Shown: in pieces, positions 22,256 to 32,779 of the stretch
Numbering within the stretch: the first letter of the stretch is position 1
Layout of the letters: every line of letters begins with the position of its first letter
Source of the DNA: Priapulus caudatus
Lineage: Eukaryota > Priapulida > Priapulimorpha > Priapulimorphida > Priapulidae
NCBI RefSeq assembly: GCF_000485595.1
Contig: NW_014577255.1
Location: forward strand, 139,587 to 197,921
Length of the DNA stretch: 58,335 nucleotides
Direction of reading: 5' to 3'
Translations under genes and position numbers: made by a program
Notes under the pieces: generated by a model
Told to the model about the DNA's origin: nothing
Databases searched by the model: none
Seen by the model: only the letters and a program-made list of their open reading frames with translations

Positions 22256-24326
22256 GTGTTGTTTTATATGAACAAAGGTAAGGCACAGCCTAATCAATGA
22301 TACTGCAAAGGATCCGTCAAAATAAAACGGAAAAGTTTATTAATTCGCACTAATACTGCCAGCATGTCTTCAGATTTTACCCTCTTGTACGCCTCTCCTT
22401 CTATCTGCTCTTGCAGATACTCAATTTGTAGCCTAAAAATTCGCCATTATGTGCACACTAATCTTGGCGTGCCTAACTAGGCTTGGACCCCACAATTCTC
22501 TAGGAACCTGAGGGCCTGTTCTTAGCGTCCAATAGCCTTCTAGTCTGTAGTGAAATGGGCGTAATTGTTTTTGGTTCATGGCATATAAGCGCTGCGACCA
22601 CAATCATTTTCGCGAATGTGCGACGTGCAAATGTGGACAGCTCATATCTTTGGTCCATGTTTTTGATCCCACACACAACCTACCTACTATTAAACTATAT
22701 CACTTGTTGACCTCTAAGTACAAACTAAATTTCCTGAACAGTGGCTGGGTTTTGATCTGAGAATTGCACTGTAAGCTTGCAGCGGTTCCTCCCCTACGTG
22801 GCGCAAACCGCGGCGCCGCCAGCGGCCCCGTTCGGGAAAACTCCCCCTGTTTCAATCGTTGTGCCCCGTTAAATGAACCTCCGCCCCCGGCATTTAATTC
22901 CCAGCCACAAAAAAGTTCCAAGCGAGGAACTCGATTCAGCAACAGAATTCATTCGCCCAGAACAACAGGCAACGTCCCTACTTACCGTGCCACCATGCAC
23001 TGCAGACAATACACAAAGCCACAAACAGTCAACACTCTGTCCCACACCCGAACACTAACCTGCTAACACCGACTCGGCTATCTTATATATACAAGAACCC
23101 ACCAACATCACCCGGCGTCTGATCTGGCGGCCCGTGTCCGGGCTCTGACCCGGAGTCCCTACGCGCGCGCCCATTAATTGCCAGTCGCGTACGGTGAAAA
23201 AAACACGCCCCCGCCCCCCCCGGCGGCCGCGGCGCGGAGCCTCCGCCGCGCGGCCGGGCACGGCGACCCCCCTCAGCTTTCCCCCCCGCCGCACCGCTCC
23301 GCGCCCCCGCACGCCCCCCCCCCTCCTTCCCCTCCCCTCCCCCCCTGTTTGAATTTCATCCTGGGGAGAACCCTGAACTGTAAGTCTAACATTTAAGCTC
23401 TGCCATTTCAGTTCGTTACTGTAAGTTACAATAAAGGAGTATGGTAAAAATGTATTACATTCACATTTTTCCCAATTTATAACTTCACTCCTATGCACAA
23501 ATAGCAGGTAGTTTTCTACCATCATGTATCTGGATATGATTTTGGGTGATCTAAGCTGTTGACAACAAAACACAATAGCCAAAATCGCTCTTCAATGTGT
23601 GCGTAGGTGTGATCTTATTGCAATAAAATGCTTGGTTAACACTTCCTAACTATTTTACTCTATAATGAAAGCCCTTCCATTTCTGGAGAAACTGCGGTGC
23701 AGGTGGAAGGTGGAGGTGGCATAGTTTATCAGGGTAGGCTATGTGGAGGATGTTACACTACCTGACAAATGTGAACTTTTGTACCGCATCTCTTTGTGTG
23801 TTTCTGACCATGTAACATTTAAATTCTAAGAAATATAGATCTACCATAGATCTGACTTTATTAACATCTTACCTACATCATAAAACAGTTGCCATGCATT
23901 ATCAGTCTGAAATATCTTTCTTTTTATTTTGTAAAATATCCAAATGTTCTAAATGACACCAAATGTTTTTCAAAAGCAATCTCTGTTCTGACAATAAACA
24001 TGACAAAACTCGATCTATTCGTATACATGCTACAACGTTGCTGTCTAGGTACCAAATGTCAAATCAAACTTATTTGACTACGTCTGTATTTCCATGGCTA
24101 TAGCCATTATTATGCAGTATATAAATAACGTAGAAAAAAGCGGAATGTAAATAAAAAATCTGCAATAGTTTTTCTTCATTGACAATGAGTATGCATTACG
24201 CGCGAACTTTGAAAAACATACACGTTGGAATTGCCGATTAAATCCGTTTGCCATAGACAGATACATTTATTATTGATTATTATACAGTTATTTACATCGT
24301 CATGATGATGCTTGTGTTAATTTCAG
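22256..24326. other. Gene-free stretch with a GC-rich island
   Basis: Sequence at about 22785-23350 is GC-rich, with C homopolymers at 23212-23345; it lies ~1 kb upstream of INTS7 and could hold a promoter or a non-coding 5' exon. The rest is AT-rich. Open frames (100 codons + at 22764; 175 codons - at 23055) are compositional. Confidence 0.5.
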
Positions 24327-24364
24327 GGGTGCGATATCAACGATAGTTGACGTGCGGTGCGAGT

Positions 24365-25968
24365 ATGTCCGTGACGATGGCGGCTGCGGCGGCGGCGGCG
24401 CGGGGCGGCCTCGACGCGTACACGAGCGCGGCGGACCAGGATGCCAACACCGCGCTCATGGAGCTCGACGTCGGACTACGCTCGACGAAGACGGGCGAGC
24501 AGTGCGAGGCGATCGTGCGCTTCCCGCGACTCTTCCAGAAGTACCCGTTCCCGATCCTCATCAACTCGGCCTTCCTCAAGCTCGCCGAGGTGTTCCGCAC
24601 GGGCGACAACTTCCTGCGGCTGTGCGTGCTGCGCGTGACGCAGCAGAGCGGCAAGCATCTCGAGAAGATACTCAGCGTCGACGACCTCGTCAAGAAGATC
24701 TTCTCGGTGACGCACAGCAACGACCCGGTGGCGCGCGCGCTCGCGCTGCGCACGCTCGGCAGCATCGCCGCCATCATCCCCGAGCGACGCAACGTGCACC
24801 ACAGCATCCGCGAGAGCCTGGAGGCGCGCGACGGCGTCGAGGTTGCCGCGGCGACGTTCGCCGCGAAGCGATTCGCCGCGGCGTCGCGCGCATTTGCGGC
24901 GGACGTCTGCGACGAGATCGCGGACGCGGTGGACGGCGTTGCGACGCCCGTCTCCTCGAAGCTGCGCCTCATCCCGATATTCGAGCACACGCACGGGGAC
25001 CCGCGCACAGGGGCGCGAGTGCGTCGCACGTGCGCGCGCGTGCTGCGGCTCTACCCCGCGCTCAACGTGACGCTCGTCGTGCTGCGCACGCTCACGCGCC
25101 TCGCCGGCGCCTCCTACATCGACGTCAACGAGCAGATCGCGCTGCTGCTCGCGTATCTCCGTGGCGACCCGCGCGCCGCCGTCAAGCTGCTGTGTCTGCG
25201 CGACCTGCGCCACCTGGCGGCCGTCGCGCCGCACGTCTGGTCGGAGGCGGACGTCGGCGCGCTCGTCGACTTCTGCGTCGACGGCGGCGCTCACCAGGTG
25301 GCGGCGCTGAAGGTTGTGACGACGCTGGCGGAGTCGCTGGCGATGGAGCGGCTGGACGCGCGTGCGGGGTCGGCGCTCGCGCGCCGGCTGCTCGCGCTCT
25401 GTGAGACGGCCTGCTACGACCTTGACGTGACCGTCGCCGCGCAGGCGGTCGCCCTGGCGACGGCCGTCGCCACGCGTCGCCGCGGCGACGACGACGAGGT
25501 CGGCAACGAACTCGCGCGCGTAGTCTGCGGAGCCGTCGAGATGCTGGTCGTCGTGGCGACGGCGGGGGAGACGGCGCGCGGCGGGGTGGCGCTACGCGTC
25601 GCGCTGCGCTCGGCCGTCACGCTGTGCCGCGCGCGTGAGAGCGTCACGGCGGGCCTCGCCGACGCGCTCGCGAGGGCGCTGGCCGTCGCCGCCGCGCCAC
25701 ACGATGCCGCCACCGTCTGCGCGGCGCTCGCGGCGATCGGCGGCGGCGACGCGGGCGCGGTCGCCGCCATCTTGCCGCGCGTGTCTGCGGCGCTCGCGGC
25801 GGCGTCGACGGGCGAGGGGGAGCATCGTCGCCTCGTCGTGCTGCTCACGTGCGTCGTGTTCCAGGCGTGTCGCGACGGCATCCCTGCCGACACGCTCGCC
25901 GTCGTCGAGACGGCAGTGCAGAGCGTCAACTGCTGGGATCAGTACCGCATCGCGAGGCAGGCGGCGAG
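24365..25968 (+). CDS. INTS7: Integrator complex subunit 7, coding exon 1
   Basis: INTS7 is a helical-repeat scaffold subunit of the nuclear Integrator complex, which cleaves snRNA 3' ends and terminates paused RNA polymerase II. The exon encodes 534 residues plus two bases. Family-diagnostic segments are ALMELDVGLRS, GEQCEAIVRFPRLFQ, ILINSAFLKLAEVFR, RVTQQSGKHLEKIL, HSNDPVARALALR, IIPERRNVHHSIRESL and ATPVSSKLRLIPI; the exon ends at YRIARQAAR. ATG at 24365 is chosen because an in-frame TAG lies at 24344; the Met at 24377 is an alternative. TTTCAG at 24321-24326 could be the acceptor of a 5' UTR intron. The donor is GAG/GTACGT with GT at 25969-25970, phase 2. The exon is intact and very GC3-rich, with Ala expansions at the N-terminus. 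Combined coding length is about 962 codons, the usual INTS7 size. Confidence 0.97.
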
Positions 25969-26565
25969 GTACGTGGCGCCATCTACTTGCAGTGAATGTT
26001 GTTGATTGATGATCACTGTTAAGTAGCAGTAGTATCTGTAGGGTAATGTGTGGTGTGCGACAGGATGATAAAGGAATACGCGAGCTTTTACATTAGGGAA
26101 TGTGGACAGGAATGAAAGCTAGCAGTAATCAAGAAGTATTTTTGACGATAATGTAGATGCAGCTGACAAAACTGGGTTATTTAAAATAGGTGGCTATCAG
26201 ATACACGTCAGTGAAAAAAATACACGGTGGCTCGGGGCGATTTAGCCCCCGAAATGCCAAAAAGAGCCCCCGTAAATTTGCATAGAGTTCAATGCAAACC
26301 AAATTTTAGAGTGCTATTTTCATGCACGCGAGCTTGAAAAGTAGCCCCCAAAAAATAAATATTAATTTTTTTCCTGATACACGTGATATTATATCATGTT
26401 GTATATGTTATATTAGATACACGTGATATTAGATATAGGCGTTTCATGGTTTGTGCCACATGCACCGCAGTGCGTCACGTGTCGACTATTTGTTTACTTG
26501 GAGGTTGTTACTACACATCTAGATAGTTGTTGTCGCGTGAGTAACGCTCTGCGGTTTCCCTGCAG
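25969..26565 (+). other. INTS7: INTS7 intron (phase 2)
   Basis: A 597-bp intron from GTACGTGG to TTTCCCTGCAG. Joining the exons gives ARQAARYGHHGVASRIF with no shift, matching the family. It carries a hAT-like MITE at 26209-26376. Confidence 0.93.
26201..26384 (-). mobile_element. hAT-like MITE, copy 2, in the INTS7 intron
   Basis: The element at 26209-26376 (168 bp) is the inverted counterpart of the one at 16429-16633. It starts CAGTGAAAAAAATACACGG and ends TTTTTTTCCTG. ATACACGT flanks it on both sides (26201-26208 and 26377-26384), an exact 8-bp duplication. It lacks the internal tandem duplication seen in copy 1. Confidence 0.92.
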
Positions 26566-27851
26566 GTACGGTCACCACGGCGTTGCGAGCCGCATCTTCG
26601 ACTCGCTGACGGCGTGCATCGCCGGCGAGCACCTCTTCTTCTGGATCACCGCTCTCAAGGAGTTCACGTTAGCCGAGTCGTGTCTGGTCGTCCCGGCCGG
26701 CGCCACCTCGCCGCAGCGTCGGCTGGCAGGGCTGCAGCAGGCCGTCGTCTCCTATCGTAAAGGCTTGTCGTCGCTGAAGGCGGCGAGCACGCCTGGCTTC
26801 CCGCTGCGCCTGCAGGCAGAGTTTGCGACGCTGCGTGCGGAGACGCTGCAGGCGCACGTTCAGCTGGCGCAGAGCTGCGCGACGCTGCGCACGTGTCCGC
26901 CGCCCGCCATCGCGATGACGCTAGCCGAGCCACTGCAGCGCGCGGGCAAGGCTGGCTCGCAGCTGCTGGAGAGCGCGCGGGCGTTCCACGCGCGACGCGC
27001 GCCACGAAGCGCTCAGCCGCGCCTGCCTTCGACGCTGACCTCCGCGTCGCTCACGCGTGCGCCGCTTGAGCCAGTCCTGGCCGCCTGCTGCAGCGCGCAC
27101 GAGGCCGGTGCTTGCGACTCACGCAGCGGCGACGCCACGTCGCGCGGAGGCGGCGCGCCGCGGCGGTGGCCGCGGAGCGCGACGCGCACCGGCGCCTCGA
27201 GGTCGACGGACTCACGCGCGGCGCTCGCCGAGATCGGTGGCCCCCCCGCGCGTCACCGGCCGCGCGATCCAGCACGAGCACGTGGGGGCGCTGCTGGCGG
27301 CGTCGCGGCGGCTGCTGGCCGTGCGCCTCGCTGCCGCGCTTCTACTCCAGGCTGGCAGTCGACGACGATCAATGCTCGCGATCACGCCGCAGCCGAAGAG
27401 CGCCGGCGAGCGCGCCATCTGGGTGCACTGCGACGCCTACCTCGCGCTGAAGTAGAAGGGCGTCGTGCAGCACGCGCACACCGCGATGTCCGCCGCGTCT
27501 GCAGCGTCGCCCTCGCCGCCGTCGACGCTCACCAGAGCCGGACGCGGCGCGCGCTCCGTCGACACGAAGCCGGCGCGGCGGCGGCGCGCGGCGGCAGGGA
27601 ACGAGCTGACGCAGACGGCCGAGCCACACAACGACTACTTCAGCGTACAATTCCTGCTGAGCTTCGCGACGCTGGGCCTGCACACGGTAAACATCGAGAC
27701 GCGCGTCGTCGACGACGACGGCGAGACGTGGGCACGGGACCGCAGGCTGCGCTCAACCGTCAAGTCCTACATCGACCAGATACAGCAGCAGAACCAGCAG
27801 CGCGGCAGTGGCATGCAGTACCAGCCCCAGCGATCTAACGCCTTCCCCTAG
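26566..27851 (+). CDS. INTS7: INTS7 terminal exon, reading frame broken as sequenced
   Basis: It continues INTS7 with GVASRIFDSLTACIAGEHLF and ALKEFTLAESCL, then a helical region to about 27000. From there the family-like protein hops between frames: FDADLRVAHACAA (stop TGA near 27069), RRLEVDGLTR, ALAEIGG, GRAIQHEHVGALLAAS, FYSRLAVDDD, then PKSAGERAIWVHCDAYLALK (stop TAG 27453-27455). The last 128 codons (27465-27851) are open again: GVVQHAHT, then the C-terminal domain EPHNDYFSVQFLLSFATLGL, ending in a Gln-rich tail and RSNAFP-stop. At least six one-base shifts fall within ~460 bp, one at the C7 run 27241-27247. Because protein similarity persists through every frame, sequencing or gap-fill error is likelier than a pseudogene. 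The stop codon lies in the first unit of a tandem array. Confidence 0.85.
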
Positions 27852-28421
27852 ACCACAGTACCAACAACAGCGATCTAACACCTTCCCCTAGACCACATAC
27901 TAACCACAGCGATCTAACACCTTCCCCTAGACCTCAGTACAAACCACAGCGATCTAACACCTTTCCCTAGACCACAGTACTAACCACAGCGATCAAACAC
28001 CTTCCCCTAGACCTCAGTACTAACCACAGCGATCTAACGCTTCCCCTAGACCTCAGTACTAACCCACAGCGAGCAACGCCTTCCCCTAGCACACGTACTA
28101 ACCACAGTGATCTAACGCCTTCCCTAAACCAACATACTAACCACAACGACTAACGACTTCCCCTAGACCACAGTACTAACCCCGCGCGATCTAACGCCTT
28201 CCCCTAACCACAGTACAAACCACAAGCGATCTTACGCCTTCCCTGACCACTGTAGTAACCACAGCGATACTAACACCTTCCCTTGCACCACTCGTACTAA
28301 CCACAGCGCACTAACAGCCTTCCCCTTGATCCTCAGATACCAACCACACGATCTAACGCCTTCCCCTAGACTGCAGTACTAACCACAGCGATCTAACGCC
28401 TTCCCCTAGACTGCAGTACTA
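27826..28421 (+). repeat. 41-bp minisatellite starting inside the INTS7 C-terminus
   Basis: About 15 units of CAGCGATCTAACGCCTTCC + CCTAGACCACAGTACTAACCA. The first unit supplies the last INTS7 codons (RSNAFP) and the TAG stop; the rest form the presumed 3' UTR. Many units differ by single-base indels. Confidence 0.92.
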
Positions 28422-31214
28422 TTATTGAATCCTGATAGCACGCGCATTCCTTACATAGGACAGAGATTTCAACGCATTTCTAACACTGGTAGCAGAGTAG
28501 TGCACGGTGCACGGAGCAGTGTGGTACAAAGTGCACGGTATCTGCGACAGTGTGCTATTGAAATGCAAAATGGGACTCTTTTACAGAATTCGATTGTCAG
28601 AATGAAATATTTTGAGTAAAAATCGAGCTTGGAATATTTGCGTATTGGAATATTGAAGTTGTCAGAGAAGCTTACCATATTATATATTACTATTAAAATA
28701 TCATTTGTACCAAGAGAAAAACTCGTGTTGTAAAAAAACGAACTATAAATAAAGTTCACATGTAGATATACTATATATCAGAGGAACATGTCTTTATTTC
28801 AGTCAATACAGCACAGTTAACAGAAAAGACGATCGTACACACGTGACGTATGATTACCAGATGTTCCATCGGACATAGACAAAAAGAGCATAAATATATA
28901 ATATGATATAATGATTAATACTATATCTATTAAGTTCTTCGACTTGCAGTAAGCCATTTTTCATACCAACAGTTCGTCAAAGCGTTAGACGCCAGCTGCA
29001 TTCTACCCTGATTATTTACAATTTTACCATGAAATCGTATGATTTAAACGAATACAATTATAAGTTCGCCCTATAAACGGGTACACTTAACGAATTAACC
29101 GACGAAGGGGAAGTGTTCTTAGATCACGGGCAGCACGCGTGAAGTAGTTAAGATACGTGTACAAACAACAGCAATAACGACGACGTCAACTGCTCAAGGC
29201 ATTGTAATATCAAATCAATCACGGTGAACTAGAGTGACATGATGGCAGTGAGTGCCGTTAGGACAGGCTACCTCATCGAAACACATCTGTATGTATCTGT
29301 ACGGTATCTATCTCTCTCACACGCGCATATAGGCGGGTAACATTACCGCATATCATACGCTAGGTTAGCTCTTGGAGTATTCATTCTGACGTGATCAGTC
29401 TGATGTGATTCTTGAGTGATCATCAGAATGATTACTCCAAGGTTAGCTATAGTTACTATAGCCTTGCGTTACGTAATGACGTGGTGACAGAACAGTCCGG
29501 TTACAGCTATTTGTAAACCAAAGCAAAAAATATCATGAGTTAAGCAGGAACATTTAAAATTCCGCCATAATCGCCAATGTACACGCAACACTATATGGGA
29601 ATCTTAGTTTGGGGAGTGGTTATCCTGGATGGACCGCAAAACAACAACATTCGTTTTAAAACGACGACATTTGTAAGACACAATAAAAGGCACAACACAA
29701 TTGTGAGTATTATCCCGAGTACGTTTACACGTAACTGTCTCTCTGGCATCTACGTGACACAAGTACAGGCGACTGTAAAATAAATATAATCTAAAAATGA
29801 ACACAAAAATGGCGAACAGATTTCAGCATTTGTAGTTGGTTTAAAAAATAATTTCAAATTAGGAATTGAAAAACAATAAGTAACAAAATTAATCATTACA
29901 GGCGTAAAACGTACGACTGCTGGATACATTAACAGTAATTACGTTACGTTAAAATAGTCATTTATACATGTGTATATATAGAGAGAGAAAATGAGAACAA
30001 AATATGTTCACCGAAAACAGCGAAGAACCCTTCCTACACGGTTTCTGTCTCTAGACAAGTAAAATCGTCAACACTTACGGAAGTTGCTGCCGCTTGACAA
30101 GACAACTATTACTCTAGATTTACCAACATATCAACAATTCCATATACTGCACTTGAGATAAAACTACATCGACAGACACGCGGAACTGATGGCTTTATTA
30201 ATTTGAAGTTGTGCAAATCGATGTTACAAATATTCGTCCGGCGCAGTAATCTGCCCTGTCTGTATACATCGGATTGACGTAGGACTTTCACTGTGGGACG
30301 CTCTTCGTGTTGATCGAGTACAAATGCAAGCCAACGTTCAGCACTCGATAACGCTATAGAGCAATCTCCTGATTCAGTCAGCGTTCGTTATCGTTCACAT
30401 TCGTCAGATCAAAGTCAAGTATTACTCAAGCAAACACTTAATCATAATTTCAATAAGCTTTGGATTAATCATACGATTTGATGAATCTAATTTGTATATC
30501 ATTAGTGCAATCCCCCATTGGATCACTAACTAGCTTTAATAGGTCTCTGGCTTAAATGCATTTTATGACACAGTAATAGACATCTATATTTCAACGACAT
30601 ATATCTTAAAACGTTATCCGTGACAAAAATATGTACAGTAAATTACATAAGCTCCTACATTCACGGCTGGTATAGTAGCCACGACAGAATTTAAGAACCT
30701 CACGATTTACGCATATATCATTCTGTTACAATGTCCGGGGTAGAGTGTAAGTACTAGACATGACATGTTTAAAAGCACGTATATAAATAGTTGCTTCTAA
30801 CAGACGTTCTCATGCAAAAAAATCTCATCTAAAATATTGTCGATCTTAAACACGCACGATGTATTACAAAAACACGTAGAAATTAAATACTGTACAAAAG
30901 CAGCACAAAAGACATATCTGTACTAGCATATAGTGACGACGCATTACCACTGTCTGAAGTATATGATATCGTGTAAATCCTGCTACAATGCTCGTTACGT
31001 CACTCCTCTCAACAATCGGCCAGCACGTAGACACGTTTACCGGCTACAGCCCCCTACCACGTACTGACAAGCGCACCTCGCCAACGCAGGCGACAGTGAC
31101 TTTGTAAGGCGGGTGCTCGGTGGCAGTAGATCGCCCTAACTACACATATAAACTCGAGCAAACGATATAGATATGTACTGGGGTCGTATTATGCCGTGTC
31201 AGGGAGATGCTGGC
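28422..31214. other. Intergenic stretch between convergent genes
   Basis: AT-rich DNA without a recognised gene. A candidate poly(A) signal AATAAA at 28748-28753 lies about 900 bp past the INTS7 stop. A foldback sequence is at about 29371-29434. Nothing else is supported. Confidence 0.55.
29371..29434. repeat. Imperfect palindrome
   Basis: CTTGGAGTATTCATTCTGA on the left pairs with inverted TCAGAATGATTACTCCAAG on the right, with GTGATCA motifs in the arms. It could be a small MITE; no target duplication is clear. Confidence 0.55.
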
Positions 31215-31625
31215 ACGCTACGCTCACAGAAGACGCACACACGCACGCACGCACGTACGCAGACGCGCACGCACGCACGCACGTATGCAGATGCGTGTGT
31301 GCGCACGTACGCAGACGCACGCGCACGCATCGACGATAGAACGCACGTACGCACGTACGCAGACACGCACATACGCAGACGCGCGCGCGCACCGACGATA
31401 GCGCGCACGCGCGCACGTACGCAGACGCGCACGCACGCACGCACGCACGTACGTAGACGCGTGCGCGCGCACCGACGCTAGAACGCGCGCACGTACGCAG
31501 ACGCTTACGCACGCACGTACGTAGACGCGTGCGCGCGCACCGACGATAGAACGCACGCACGCACTTACGTACGCACGTACGCAGACGCACGCGCGCTGAC
31601 GCCAGAACGCATGCACGCATGCGTG
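31215..31625. repeat. ACGC/GCAGACGC microsatellite cluster
   Basis: About 400 bp of CACGCACGTACGCAGACGCG repeats with four recurrences of ACGATAGAACGC or a close variant, so a larger unit of about 60-100 bp was also amplified. All frames are low-complexity. Confidence 0.9.
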
Positions 31626-32372
31626 CAGGAAGACGCACGCGGAGAATTGCTATTACAGTGCACTCCTGTCGTTGTGACAAACTCGCGCATGCGACTGCTC
31701 CACTTACCAATGATAGTTTGCAAGACAACCGTTGACCATTATACATTATGTTTATACTTTATGTATTTAGTCGTTATGGTAGCGATTCTGCTTGAGATTC
31801 ATTTCTATGACGTCATGAGAATAAATTATTATAAGAAAGGCCACTGTTAGCACTACATGCGATCTAGACGTGTAGGACCTGTCGGAGTCACAAGCTGAAT
31901 GGCCGTGTGGGTGGCAAATATTTACGAATGCAACAACACCGGCTGCCCTGTCCGTCGTGACATTCAACCATCGCAGCCTAAGCACGTGTAGCGTGCTGCC
32001 GTGCAGCAGTGAGGACAACTCGTAGCAGTAGAGACAACTCACTTTTAAACTGAGCTAGAATCAAAGCATCACTCCCCAGCACGTCCGTCTTGCAATTCCG
32101 AAATCCTTCTCATTGTCACGACCGACCGCTCTTGCTGATGAATTCGTCTGCTAGCAACCACTCCCCCCTTTCATAGCTACTGCCCACTACTCTCCCGACC
32201 ACCACCCACGCCCACTTAGTTAAGGCCTGCGACCCCTTATCCACTGCCTGGTGTTGTCGTAGTGGTTTTCGCCTGCTGCTACCATCCGTGGCATTACCCC
32301 ACGGATTGCAAACCCGCAGGCAGCTACCTGTTGTTGTAGCTGCTGTTGATTGTGACAATGTGATGGTGACTA
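31626..32372. other. Gene-free stretch, nothing recognised
   Basis: It would be the distal 3' flank of the minus-strand otopetrin gene. No clear poly(A) signal in the minus sense was found. Confidence 0.45.
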
Positions 32373-32779
32373 TAGAGTAGTTTGACCTTGTAGAGTAGCT
32401 TGACCTTGCAGGGTAGCTTGACCTTCTAGAGCAGCTTGACCTTGTAGAGTAGCGTGACCTTGTAGTGCAGTTTCACCTTGCAGAGCAGCTTGACCTTGCA
32501 GAGTAGTTTGACCATCTAGAGCAGCTTGACCTTCTAGAGCAGCTTGACCTTGTAGAGCAGCTTGACCTTGTAGAGCAGCTTGACCTTCCAGAGCAGCTTG
32601 ACCTTGTAGAGCAGCTTGACCTTCTAGAGCAGCTTGACCTTGTAGAGCAGCTTGACCTTGTAGAGCAGCTTGACCTTCCAGAGCAGCTTGACCTTGTAGA
32701 GCAGCTTGACCTTGTAGAGCAGCTTGACCTTCCAGAGCAGCTTGACCTTCTAGAGCAGCTTGACCTTGTAGGCGCGCCG
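32373..32779 (-). repeat. 18-bp minisatellite built from the otopetrin C-terminal codons and stop
   Basis: Twenty-two units of (minus strand) TACAAGGTCAAGCTGCTC. The rightmost unit is the real C-terminus YKVKLL. The next begins with the TAG stop and later ones begin TGG, TAC, TAG or TGC. The 18-bp period keeps frame, so the array reads [Y/W/C/stop]KVKLL. Units decay with distance from the gene. Twenty of the 22 contain AGGTCA. Confidence 0.95.

Noticed and set aside
24476-25294. Minus-strand 272-codon frame and several plus-strand shadows over INTS7 exon 1
   Set aside because: Extreme GC3 leaves all frames open; only the +2 frame matches INTS7.
26566-27851. INTS7 as a processed or decayed pseudogene
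   Set aside because: The gene retains a proper intron, a 534-codon intact first exon and family similarity through every frame hop. Errors are confined to one noisy patch, so sequencing error is preferred, though not proven.
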